Source: Acidimicrobiia bacterium (lineage in GTDB: Bacteria > Actinomycetota > Acidimicrobiia > Acidimicrobiales > Bin134). Taken from it: 53,974 nucleotides of DNA. This document shows positions 6,663 through 14,711 of this stretch, in pieces. The stretch is taken from contig JAJEGM010000003.1 of the NCBI GenBank assembly GCA_022819825.1, positions 1-53,974 of the forward strand, given 5' to 3'. The notes under the pieces are model-generated. The model worked only from the letters and a program-made list of their open reading frames with translations, did no database searches and had not been told where the DNA came from. The translations under genes were made by a program, and so were the position numbers. Positions within the stretch are counted from its first letter, which is position 1; each line of letters opens with the position of its first letter.

Positions 6663-8336
6663 TCAGGCTGAGCGCAATGTGGTGGCGGGGAGGGTTTCCA
6701 TCTGGTCGAGGAGGGACTTGCCGTCGAGGCGGGTGGGCGTGCCAGCCACGAGGATGTGGTCGACGCCGGTTGGTTGGTCGGCGATGAGGCGCTCGCCGCG
6801 GGCGGGCATGTCGTTCACCCGGCGGATGGGGCCGACGTCGAGGCTGTCCCAATCGACCACGGTGACATCGGCCACCGCGCCGGGGCGCAGGTAGCCCCGG
6901 TCGGGGGCCAGGCCGAGCATCTCGGCCAGCTCCCCGGTGAGCTTGTGGATGCCGGCCTCGGGGCTCATCACCTGGCGGTCGCGCACCCAGCGGGACAGGA
7001 AGTCGGTGGGCATCACCGCGTCGCAGATCTGACCGACGTGGGCGCCGGCGTCAGACAGGCCCATCACCGCCCCCTCGGCCTGCATGAGAGACGTCACGCC
7101 ATCGACCTCGTCGTTGGCGAAGGTGATCTCGAAGCGGGTCAGCAGCCCGTCGGCCAAGGCAATGTCGCACATGGCGTCCCACGGGGTGCAGCCCCGCTCG
7201 GCGGCCACTCCCCCGACGGTGTTCCCCACCAGCTCGGGCTGGTTGGGCGACTCCACGATGGCCAGAGTGTTCCAGCGGGAGGCCAGCAGGCCGTTGGCGT
7301 CGAGGTCGGACTGCACCCGGGCCCGCCAATCGGGGTCGGCGTACAGGGAGGGGCGGTCTTCGTGGGCCAGCGCCACCAGCTCCTTGAACGAGCCCATGGT
7401 GTAGAAGGAGGTGGGCTCGATCATGGTGACGTGCTGGGTGATGGGACGGCAGGTGACCTGCACCCACACGTCGGCCCCGGCGGCCCGTCCGGCCAGGTGG
7501 TCGGCCAGCTTGGTGCGGTAGTCGGCCCGAGAGGAGGCCGCGGCGGGGTAGGTGAGGATTGACGACCAGTTGAGCCGTCGGCCCAGCTTGGGCTGGAGGT
7601 CGTACACCCAGCGGTAGTTCTCCCCCGGCGCCACGTGCACCACGCCCCGGCCGATCTCGGCGGTGACCCCGATGAGGGCCTCGGTCTCCTCTTGGGAGGC
7701 GGCGATGGACGGCACCGGGCGGCCGCCGTCGCCCAGGTGGAACCCGGCCCGGTCGGTGGAGAAGCCCAAGGCCCCGCCGGTGATGGCCTCGGCCACCGCG
7801 GCCTTCATGCGGTTGACCTCTTCGGGGGTGGCCTCCCGCTCGTAGGCGTCTTGGCCCATCACGTAGAGCCGCACCGCGGTATGGCCCACGTAGCCGCCGA
7901 AGTTCACGGCCAGTCCCCGGCGCTGGATCACGTCGAGGTATTCGCCGTAGGTCTCGAAGTCCCAGGTGACCCCGGCCTCAAGGGTGGCCACCCGCATGTC
8001 CTCCACTTTGTCGAGGGTGCGGATGAGCGAGGCCCGGTCGGCGGCTTTGGTGGGGGCGATGCTGTAGCCGCAGCTACCGGCCACCACCGAGGTGACCCCG
8101 TGCCAGCACGACGACGACAGCCAGGGGTCCCATAGCACTTGGGGGTCGTAATGGGTGTGGCAGTCGATGAACCCGGGGCACACCAGCCGGCCGGAGGCGT
8201 CGATCTCTTGGGGGGCTTTGACGGTTTGGTCGATTTCGACGATTCGGCCGTCGGCAATGCCCAAATCGGCCCTTCGGGCAGGACCACCGGTGCCGTCGAC
8301 AACCGTGCCGCCCCGGATAGCAATCTCCGCGCTCAC
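6663..8336 (-). CDS. N-acyl-D-amino-acid deacylase family amidohydrolase, 557 aa
   Basis: A full-length member of the D-aminoacylase branch of the amidohydrolase superfamily, which hydrolyses N-acyl-D-amino acids and related amides or ureides in the cytoplasm. It starts IRGGTVVDGTG. The metal-binding HxH is in DCHTHYDPQ (about residues 59-67), followed by GALGFSTD and GENYRWVY. The late catalytic Asp region is SDAGAHVGQICD. It ends with the small beta-barrel typical of the family (GYLRPGAVADVTVVD). The GTG start at 8336 has TAGATT at -12 to -7, suggesting a leaderless message. The truncated copy at 2938-3606 is a divergent relative. The actual substrate cannot be told from sequence. Confidence 0.9.
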   Translation of the reverse strand: MSAEIAIRGGTVVDGTGGPARRADLGIADGRIVEIDQTVKAPQEIDASGRLVCPGFIDCHTHYDPQVLWDPWLSSSCWHGVTSVVAGSCGYSIAPTKAADRASLIRTLDKVEDMRVATLEAGVTWDFETYGEYLDVIQRRGLAVNFGGYVGHTAVRLYVMGQDAYEREATPEEVNRMKAAVAEAITGGALGFSTDRAGFHLGDGGRPVPSIAASQEETEALIGVTAEIGRGVVHVAPGENYRWVYDLQPKLGRRLNWSSILTYPAAASSRADYRTKLADHLAGRAAGADVWVQVTCRPITQHVTMIEPTSFYTMGSFKELVALAHEDRPSLYADPDWRARVQSDLDANGLLASRWNTLAIVESPNQPELVGNTVGGVAAERGCTPWDAMCDIALADGLLTRFEITFANDEVDGVTSLMQAEGAVMGLSDAGAHVGQICDAVMPTDFLSRWVRDRQVMSPEAGIHKLTGELAEMLGLAPDRGYLRPGAVADVTVVDWDSLDVGPIRRVNDMPARGERLIADQPTGVDHILVAGTPTRLDGKSLLDQMETLPATTLRSA

Positions 8337-8342
8337 GCCATC

Positions 8343-8348
8343 AATCTA
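8343..8348 (-). promoter_or_regulatory. Leaderless-type -10 element of the D-aminoacylase homologue
   Basis: On the minus strand TAGATT occupies -12 to -7 relative to the GTG at 8336. No ribosome site lies between. Confidence 0.45.
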
Positions 8349-8375
8349 TGCCGAAGCTTGGTAGAGCGGCGAGCG

Positions 8376-9263
8376 TCAGTGCTTCGTCAGGTGCAGCTTG
8401 TCGCGCACCGCTTCGGGGCCGAGGACTTCGTAGTTCATGGATTCGAGGATGGTTACGGCCCGGGTTACTAGGGCAGCGTTGGTGGCGAGCTGGCCTCGGC
8501 TGAGGTAGATGTTGTCTTCGAGGCCGACCCGAACGTTTCCTCCGGCGATGGCGGCCAACCCGACGTAGGGGAGCTGGCTGCGCCCTAGCGAGAAGGCCGA
8601 GAACACCCAGTCGTCGGGCAGGTTGTTGACCATGGCCATGAAGGTGTTGAGGTCGTCGGGGGCGCCCCAGGGGATGCCCATGCACAACTGGACCATGACC
8701 GGATCGTCGACGAGCCCCTCGTTCACCAGCCGCTTGGCCAGCCAGAGGTGGCCGGTGTCGAAGATCTCGATCTCGGGACGAACGCCCAGCTTCTGCACCT
8801 GGCGGGCCATCTCATCGAGGACCGACGGGCTGTTGACCATGATGTAGTCGCCCTCGCCGAAGTTCATGGTGCCGCAGTCGAGGGTGGTGATCTCGGGCAA
8901 CAGCTCGCGCACATGGGCCAGCCGCTCGGTGGCCCCGGCCATGTCGGTGCCGTCGGTGGCGGGGGGCAGGGGTGCCTCGGCCGAACCGAGGGTGAGGTCG
9001 CCGCCCATCCCGGAAGTGAGGTTGAGCACCACGTCGGTGCTAGATGCCCGGATCCGCTCGACCGCTTCGGCGTACAACTCGACGTCGCGGGCCGGCTCGC
9101 CGGTCTCGGGATCGCGGACGTGGATGTGGACGATGGCCGCACCCGCGGCGGCGGCGTCGATGGCCGCGTCGGCGATCTGCTGGGGGGTAATGGGCACCAA
9201 GTCGGACTTGGACGTGGTGTCGCCACTGCCGGTGATGGCGCAGGTGATGAACACACCGCTCAT
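8376..9263 (-). CDS. Beta-keto acid cleavage enzyme (BKACE, DUF849), 295 aa
   Basis: This family condenses a beta-keto acid with acetyl-CoA, giving acetoacetate and a new acyl-CoA. Known members act on 3-keto-5-aminohexanoate and 3-dehydrocarnitine. Zinc-site motif HIHVRDPETGEPARD is at about residues 47-61, with the N-terminus FITCAITGSGDTTSKS, LDCGTMNFG and PEIEIFDTGHL. The frame stays open upstream to 9752, but that part is antiparallel noise over the neighbouring gene. The true ATG is at 9263, overlapping the dioxygenase stop by four bases (ATGA). Translational coupling to a gamma-butyrobetaine dioxygenase-like gene suggests 3-dehydrocarnitine or a related beta-keto acid, which is inference. 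Confidence 0.9.
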   Translation of the reverse strand: MSGVFITCAITGSGDTTSKSDLVPITPQQIADAAIDAAAAGAAIVHIHVRDPETGEPARDVELYAEAVERIRASSTDVVLNLTSGMGGDLTLGSAEAPLPPATDGTDMAGATERLAHVRELLPEITTLDCGTMNFGEGDYIMVNSPSVLDEMARQVQKLGVRPEIEIFDTGHLWLAKRLVNEGLVDDPVMVQLCMGIPWGAPDDLNTFMAMVNNLPDDWVFSAFSLGRSQLPYVGLAAIAGGNVRVGLEDNIYLSRGQLATNAALVTRAVTILESMNYEVLGPEAVRDKLHLTKH

Positions 9264-10435
9264 GCGGGAGCCAGCTTGCTCTCTTGGGCTCGACGGTTCA
9301 ACACCCGCAGCTTGGAGTAGATGTCGTCGCTGTTGATGTAGCAGCCCCGGAACAAGCGGCGGCCGGTGGCGGTTTCGAACGGCTCCCGGGCATGTTGCAC
9401 CCGCCGGTTGTCGAAAATGGAAATATCGCCGGGTTCCAGCTTGTAGGTGATCTGGAAGCGGGGATCGCGTGACAGCTCGCCCAGTACCTTCACGGCCCGG
9501 TAGGCCCGGGGTACGTCTTCGTCGGCCATGTCGGGGAAGGTCCGCACCGGGTAGAACGTTCGCAGGGTGAGGGGCGCACCGGCCACTCCCAAATCGATGA
9601 GCGGCCCTGACCACCGCCAGTCGACCTCGGCGCCCCGTCCATGGAACACCCACCGCAGCGTGGTCAGTGCGTCGTAGGCATCGGGATCGTGTTTTTCGAG
9701 GTACCGGGCGACGGCCAGCCCATCGGTCATCTGGCTGGCTCCGCCGACGCAAGAGTTCTCAATGCAGTGGAAGAACTGGAAACCCGGTGGCGTCTCCAGG
9801 GAGGGGAAGTCGGTGTGGGGTCCCAGCCCAATGCTCATGTAGGCAGTGGACGTGGGGTCGGGCACCGCCTCGATGTCCCACACTGGCCCGAAATTGGAGT
9901 CGCGCAGGACCCCCACCCGGCGGGCGACTTCCTCCACCTGATTGGGATCGACTGAAAGAGACGTCAGCCGGGTGAGGCCGTAGGCGGCGAGGTCATTGAG
10001 CCAGCGACGGAACGTCTCGGGATCGCCGAGCACCGTCGGTCCGTGATAGGTGACCGGCTCGGGCAGCACAGAGGAATCCCAGGCAATGGGTTCTGGAAGG
10101 AAGCTCTCGGGGCGGAATTGGCCGTCGGCGATGTGGCGGAGCCAGCCAGGGTGATAGCGGGAGACCACATCGTCGTTAGCCCAGCGAACACCGAGCGCTC
10201 CGTCGGCCTCCACCCAGGCGTCGGCCACGTGCCAGTGGTCGCCCAAATCGCAGGGTTCAAGCAGGCCTTCTCGGGAGGAGAGCTCGAAATCGCGCTGCTC
10301 GGCCAGCCACCACCGATAGCAGCGCAACTCGGCACCGTCGGCCCATTGGGCCACCACGAACTCGCCGTCGGGACGAACGCCGCTAAGCGGATGCCACTCG
10401 TAACGATAGAAGTCAGGCGTGAGCGGTCCCGCCAT
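9260..10435 (-). CDS. Gamma-butyrobetaine dioxygenase-like Fe(II)/2-oxoglutarate oxygenase (TauD/TfdA family)
   Basis: The N-terminal domain ends in HPGWLRHI, as in gamma-butyrobetaine and trimethyllysine dioxygenases. The catalytic domain has the Fe-binding HTD in GLGPHTDFP (His207, Asp209) and the distal His in VQHARE (His348), followed by GRRLFRGCYINSDDIYSKLR, which is close to the carnitine-biosynthesis enzymes. Length of 391 aa fits. These enzymes hydroxylate gamma-butyrobetaine to carnitine, or trimethyllysine. Two ATGs are possible (10441, 10435); I choose 10435 because TACGCT lies at -13 to -8 from it. The gene overlaps the BKACE gene by four bases and is divergent from an amidohydrolase. 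Confidence 0.85.
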   Translation of the reverse strand: MAGPLTPDFYRYEWHPLSGVRPDGEFVVAQWADGAELRCYRWWLAEQRDFELSSREGLLEPCDLGDHWHVADAWVEADGALGVRWANDDVVSRYHPGWLRHIADGQFRPESFLPEPIAWDSSVLPEPVTYHGPTVLGDPETFRRWLNDLAAYGLTRLTSLSVDPNQVEEVARRVGVLRDSNFGPVWDIEAVPDPTSTAYMSIGLGPHTDFPSLETPPGFQFFHCIENSCVGGASQMTDGLAVARYLEKHDPDAYDALTTLRWVFHGRGAEVDWRWSGPLIDLGVAGAPLTLRTFYPVRTFPDMADEDVPRAYRAVKVLGELSRDPRFQITYKLEPGDISIFDNRRVQHAREPFETATGRRLFRGCYINSDDIYSKLRVLNRRAQESKLAPA

Positions 10436-10442
10436 CGCCATC

Positions 10443-10463
10443 AGCGTACACCAGCAATATGAT
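10443..10463. promoter_or_regulatory. Compact divergent promoter: two back-to-back -10 elements
   Basis: Minus-strand TACGCT (10448-10443) points to the ATG at 10435. Plus-strand TATGAT (10458-10463) points to the ATG at 10471. Each is at -13 to -8 from its start codon and only 9 bp separate them. Each -35 region would therefore overlap the other promoter or the other gene's first codons. Confidence 0.5.
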
Positions 10464-10470
10464 TATTGGT

Positions 10471-11652
10471 ATGCCTTCTCGCCAGCTTGACTTCCCGGTT
10501 TTCGACGCCGACAACCACATGTACGAAACCACCGAGGCGCTCACCAAGCACCTGCCCGACTCTCACCGTGGGCTCATCGACTACATCGACCACAAGGGCC
10601 GCACCAAGATCATGGTGAGGGGAAAGATCAGCGAGTACATACCCAACCCCACCTTCCAGCGAGTGGGCTCTCCCGGCGCCCAGGAGGAGTACTTCAAGCA
10701 CGGCAATCCGGAGGGTAAGTCGCGTCGGGAGATCATGAAGCCGATCGACGCCCTGCCGGGGTTTTTCTCCCCAGAACCCCGGCTGGAGCTGATGGACGAG
10801 CTGGGCCTGGACTACGCCATGATGTATCCCACTTTGGCGTCGCTGGTGGAGGAGCGCTTTCGGGACGCGCCCGACGAGTGCCACATTGTCATCCACGCCC
10901 TCAACCAGTGGATGTTGGAGCACTGGACCTTCAACTACGAGGGCCGGATCTTCCCGGTGCCCATCGTGACCCTGCCCATCGTGGATAAGGCCATCGAGGA
11001 ACTGGAGTGGTGTGTGGAGCGGGGGGCCCGGGCGGTATTGATCCGCCCCGCGGCGCCTCCCGGCCTGCGGGGGCCGCGCTCATTTGCCCTGCCTGAGTTC
11101 GACCCGCTCTGGGAGCGGGTGGTGGAACTGGACGTGCTGGTGGCCATGCACGCCTCCGACAGCGGCTACACCCGGTTCACCAACGAGTGGGAGGGCGCCA
11201 GCGGGGAGATGATGGCGTTCAACCAGTCGCTGTTCCAGATGTCGGTGATGCACAACCGCGCCATCGAGGACGCGGTGACCTCGTGGGTGGCCCACGGCGC
11301 GCTCACCCGGCATCCCAACCTGAAGGTGGCCATCATCGAGAACGGCAGCTCATGGGTGCGCCCGCTGCTGGCCCATCTGGAGACGTGCTACCAGCGATTC
11401 CCCCACGCCTGGGAAGAACACCCGGTGGACGCCATCAAGCGCAATATCTGGATCCACCCCTTCCACGAGGACGACCCGGTGGGGCTCATCGACGTGGTGG
11501 GAGTGGACAACGTGGTGTTCGGCTCGGACTATCCCCACGTGGAGGGCATGTCCGACCCGATCTCCTTCGTGGACCAACTGGAAGGGCTGCCCGACGACCA
11601 GGTCCGCAAGGTGATGGGCGGCAACATGGCCGCCCTGATGAAGGTGGCCTAG
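10471..11652 (+). CDS. Amidohydrolase family 2 protein (ACMSD-like), 393 aa
   Basis: A TIM-barrel metal-dependent hydrolase or decarboxylase of the PF04909 type. Metal-site motifs are DADNHMYE near the N-terminus, VAMHASDSG in the middle and VVFGSDYPHVEG at the end, giving the usual Asp/His, His and Asp ligands. An ATG also exists at 10459 in frame. I prefer 10471 because the upstream ATG falls inside a near-consensus -10 (TATGAT), so the transcript probably begins at about 10470-10471. Family members decarboxylate or hydrolyse aromatic or cyclic acids; the substrate here is unknown. It converges with another family member at 11656, with three bases between the stops. Confidence 0.88.
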   Translation: MPSRQLDFPVFDADNHMYETTEALTKHLPDSHRGLIDYIDHKGRTKIMVRGKISEYIPNPTFQRVGSPGAQEEYFKHGNPEGKSRREIMKPIDALPGFFSPEPRLELMDELGLDYAMMYPTLASLVEERFRDAPDECHIVIHALNQWMLEHWTFNYEGRIFPVPIVTLPIVDKAIEELEWCVERGARAVLIRPAAPPGLRGPRSFALPEFDPLWERVVELDVLVAMHASDSGYTRFTNEWEGASGEMMAFNQSLFQMSVMHNRAIEDAVTSWVAHGALTRHPNLKVAIIENGSSWVRPLLAHLETCYQRFPHAWEEHPVDAIKRNIWIHPFHEDDPVGLIDVVGVDNVVFGSDYPHVEGMSDPISFVDQLEGLPDDQVRKVMGGNMAALMKVA

Positions 11653-11655
11653 GGG

Positions 11656-13017
11656 CTAGCTCCCATTGGAGACCGGCACCGGTTCGATGTTGAGGAATCG
11701 GGCCAGGTTGTCGCACATGATGGTTTTGATGTCGGCGTCGCTCATGTCTTTGAGCTGGGTGGTGGCATAGAGGGCGGGGAAGGGCAGCCCCTCGCTGTGG
11801 GGGAAGTCGGAGCCGAACACGACGGGCTCGATGCCCACCGCCTCCACCACCCGGGCCACGTTCTCCTCGGGGAAGGGCGCCACGATGAAGTGCTCGCGGA
11901 AGATGTCGCTGGGGCGGCGGTCGAGCTTCGGCCCCCATCTGGCTCCCCGGCCCATGAGGTAGGCGTGGTCCATCTTGCGGAGGATGTAGGGCAGCCACAC
12001 CGTGCCCTGCTCCGATAGGCACACCTTGACGTTGGGGAAGCGGCCGAACAGGTTGTGCAGCACCATGGCGGCCACCGTCTCCATGGCGGGGCGGTCGCCC
12101 CAGTAGAGCACCCATTGGAGGGCGTCGAACTCGCCCAGCCCGTCTTCGGGATCCTCGCTCCAGTCGGCCCCGTTCTTCTGATAGTCGGTGGCCCCCAAGT
12201 GGGTCACCACTCGGGCTCCGGCCTCGTTGATGCGAGCCCAGAAGCCGTCGTAGATGGGGTCGGCCATGGAGCGGCCGCCCCGGGGATTGTGGCGGCCGCC
12301 GTGAGCGTGGCCGCTGATGATCTGGACGACGGTGGCCCCTTGGTTGAGCACCAACTCGACCTCGGCGGCGGCCTCGTCGGGATCGGCCAGCGACACATAG
12401 GCGGGGAGGAACAGGCGATCGAGATAGCCCCAGCCGATCTCCTCGTTGATCCAGCGGTTGTACGCCCGGGTGTTGGCGTAGATGCCGTCGACGTCGTCGG
12501 CGAACTCGTACTCCAGCGATAGCACCTGGTTGGGGAACATGAGGGCGGCGCCGATGCCCTGTGAGTCCATAAGGGCCAGGCGCAGATCGCGGTTGCCCCA
12601 TGACTCCTCCTGGTCGCGGAAGTAGGCGATGAGCTCGATGCGCTCGTCCATGGAGAGGTTGCGGTAGGGGTTGAGGCGGGACAGCGTCATCCCTGGAGAG
12701 TGGATGTTGGACTGACCGGCCTTCATCTGGTTCTCGTCGCCGGCGGTGGGCACCGCCCGAGCGGCCACTTCAGCGGCGGCATCGTCGTCAGCCGCCACCA
12801 GGGCCACCGCCTGGTTGAGGCGGGATGGCCGCCCGCCGAACACCCCCACCCAGCGGCCCTCCTCATCGGCTTCAAAGGTGACCGCCTTGTGCCGCCACTT
12901 GGGATCCACGTAGTTCACATACAGATCGCGGGGCTCCACAAAGTGGTTGTCGGCATCATTGATGAGAAACGGCAACTCGACATGCGGCTGCATCTGGGCC
13001 AAGGCCATGCCCGCCAT
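11656..13017 (-). CDS. Amidohydrolase family 2 protein, 453 aa
   Basis: The same PF04909 superfamily as the gene at 10471 but clearly a different subfamily and longer. Motifs are INDADNHFVEPRDLYV at the N-terminus, VVTHLGATDYQ in the middle and VVFGSDFPHSEG at the C-terminal end. An insert of about 100 residues after the N-terminal motif carries an Ala-rich stretch. ATG at 13017 is the first of several early Met codons; no convincing ribosome site or leaderless hexamer decides between them. It is downstream of and codirectional with the FG-GAP protein gene (25-bp gap). Substrate unknown. Confidence 0.88.
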   Translation of the reverse strand: MAGMALAQMQPHVELPFLINDADNHFVEPRDLYVNYVDPKWRHKAVTFEADEEGRWVGVFGGRPSRLNQAVALVAADDDAAAEVAARAVPTAGDENQMKAGQSNIHSPGMTLSRLNPYRNLSMDERIELIAYFRDQEESWGNRDLRLALMDSQGIGAALMFPNQVLSLEYEFADDVDGIYANTRAYNRWINEEIGWGYLDRLFLPAYVSLADPDEAAAEVELVLNQGATVVQIISGHAHGGRHNPRGGRSMADPIYDGFWARINEAGARVVTHLGATDYQKNGADWSEDPEDGLGEFDALQWVLYWGDRPAMETVAAMVLHNLFGRFPNVKVCLSEQGTVWLPYILRKMDHAYLMGRGARWGPKLDRRPSDIFREHFIVAPFPEENVARVVEAVGIEPVVFGSDFPHSEGLPFPALYATTQLKDMSDADIKTIMCDNLARFLNIEPVPVSNGS

Positions 13018-13042
13018 GGTACGGGACGCCCGAAGGGGCGCG

Positions 13043-14701
13043 TCAGGTGGTGTATCGGCCAGCGTCGTCAGACGGTTTGCGGCGCATGACGAAATTGGCG
13101 ATGACCAGCACTACCAGGACCAATAGGGCGATGATCACCCCCGCCCAAACCAAGTTGACGCCTCCATCGGATGAGTCGTCATCGTCAACCAGCACCGGCG
13201 AGGCTGCTACTGCTGCCGTTGGGATTGGGGTTGCCACTGGAGTGATCACAGCGGTTGCAGTTGGGGTTTCCGTAGCCGTCGGAGTCGCTACAGCGGGTGG
13301 AGTCTCCGCTGGTGCGACCCCTCCCCCCACAGGCTCAAGAACGTGCAGGTTGTGAGTGTGTACAACCCCTGGTTCCTGATGGGTTGTGCGCCACACAAGA
13401 TCCTCCCCCGCTTCGTAAGTAGACAAATGAGCTCCCAACGCAATCACTCCGCCGCCTATGGCCACAGACTGGACCCTCCAGGCCCTGCTGCCATAGCCAG
13501 ACGTCCATGTCACACGCCAACCTGCCCTGGGTCTGTCGAACAAGCTGAACACGATTGGGGTCATCTCCGACCCCGCGATGTCTTTGCGAGGGGTTATGAC
13601 CATCAGGTTTGAATCCAGGTCTACATCCAAGCCAAACCGGTAGTAGTCAGGGTCAAAGAACGGCTCCAAGATCTCCCCAACCCAAACTCCGAAAGAGCGC
13701 TCAAACACATGTACCCCCTGCCAGGAGGAGACGGCAATAAAGTCGGCACTGGCGGCCACTGACTGACCAAACCCAAAGCTGCTGTTGCGATCAACGGGGA
13801 ACAATTCAGTTGGTTCCGACCATTCATCACCAGAGCGCTCATACACGAACGCCGCCGAGTGGCCGCCGACAACCAATACGTTGCCGTTTACATCCAGATC
13901 TGTGCCGAAGTCGTACGACCGCGGCCCGGCGGGACGGACAAGTCTGGCTGTCTCCCGCCAATTGTCCTCATTGCGGGTGAACACATAGACCGAGTCCAAG
14001 TTCTCCTTATCGGAAGGCGCGATCTCCGAGCTGTATTCAGGAAATCGAACGACGCCATTGGCCCCAACAACAATCACATCACCGTCCAACGCCACCGACG
14101 AACCAAAACCCCCTTCGAGAAATCTGTCAAAAGAGCTTCTTCCGATCGTGTGCGAGCCATCGGGGTTTGGACCCAGTCCGCTGAGATCATCGGGTCCGGT
14201 CAGCTTGGCCGTGCCCACCCATTGATCCTCAACTGCTGTGTACACATAGGCCGCCTCGTAGGCACCCACCACAATCACGTCGCCATCAACAGCCACCGAC
14301 CGGCCGAATCCTCCATACACAGTGCCTGAATCATCAATTCTGATACCCAGGCCTTCGACCGGTTCGTCCTCGGATGATTCATTCGGTACTCGGATCGGAT
14401 CCCATCCCGGAGGTTCGTTGGGAACAGTCAACTTGACCGTCTCGGACCACTGCCTGTTTGATCGGGTGAACACGTAGGCCGCGCCGAAAGCGCCGACCAC
14501 CATCACATCCCCGTCCACATCCACAGCGAGGCCGAATCCATCGCCCGCGAAGCCATCAGAGGCCGACAATATTTCGGCGATTGAGGCAACCGTCTTCGTT
14601 TCGTCGTCCTCTGTGTATCCGGAGGCAACGCTGACTGCGACCGTAGCCCCAGCGATGGACAGGACTATCGCCACCCCCGCAATCCGACCCCAAACAGCCA
14701 C
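13043..14701 (-). CDS. Membrane-anchored FG-GAP (integrin-alpha-like) repeat surface protein, 552 aa
   Basis: An N-terminal hydrophobic signal segment (residues 5-27) is followed by about six beta-propeller blades. Each carries a VDGDVIVVGAxxAAYVY-like core, as in FG-GAP repeats. Then comes a Thr/Pro/Ala-rich stalk (ATPTATETPTATAV), an acidic spacer DDDDSSDGG, one transmembrane helix (VIIALLVLVVLVIANFV) and a basic cytoplasmic tail RRKPSDD. This is a cell-surface anchored propeller on a stalk, likely binding or adhesive. GTG at 14701 follows AAGAG very closely, so the exact start is uncertain. It lies 10 bp from the phosphotransferase stop, so it may belong to that operon's tail. Confidence 0.82.
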   Translation of the reverse strand: MAVWGRIAGVAIVLSIAGATVAVSVASGYTEDDETKTVASIAEILSASDGFAGDGFGLAVDVDGDVMVVGAFGAAYVFTRSNRQWSETVKLTVPNEPPGWDPIRVPNESSEDEPVEGLGIRIDDSGTVYGGFGRSVAVDGDVIVVGAYEAAYVYTAVEDQWVGTAKLTGPDDLSGLGPNPDGSHTIGRSSFDRFLEGGFGSSVALDGDVIVVGANGVVRFPEYSSEIAPSDKENLDSVYVFTRNEDNWRETARLVRPAGPRSYDFGTDLDVNGNVLVVGGHSAAFVYERSGDEWSEPTELFPVDRNSSFGFGQSVAASADFIAVSSWQGVHVFERSFGVWVGEILEPFFDPDYYRFGLDVDLDSNLMVITPRKDIAGSEMTPIVFSLFDRPRAGWRVTWTSGYGSRAWRVQSVAIGGGVIALGAHLSTYEAGEDLVWRTTHQEPGVVHTHNLHVLEPVGGGVAPAETPPAVATPTATETPTATAVITPVATPIPTAAVAASPVLVDDDDSSDGGVNLVWAGVIIALLVLVVLVIANFVMRRKPSDDAGRYTT

Positions 14702-14711
14702 CTCTTGAACC

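Noticed and set aside
8376..9752. A 458-aa BKACE with a long Arg-rich N-terminus
   Set aside because: The first 163 residues read the dioxygenase gene in another frame. ATG 9263 matches the family N-terminus.
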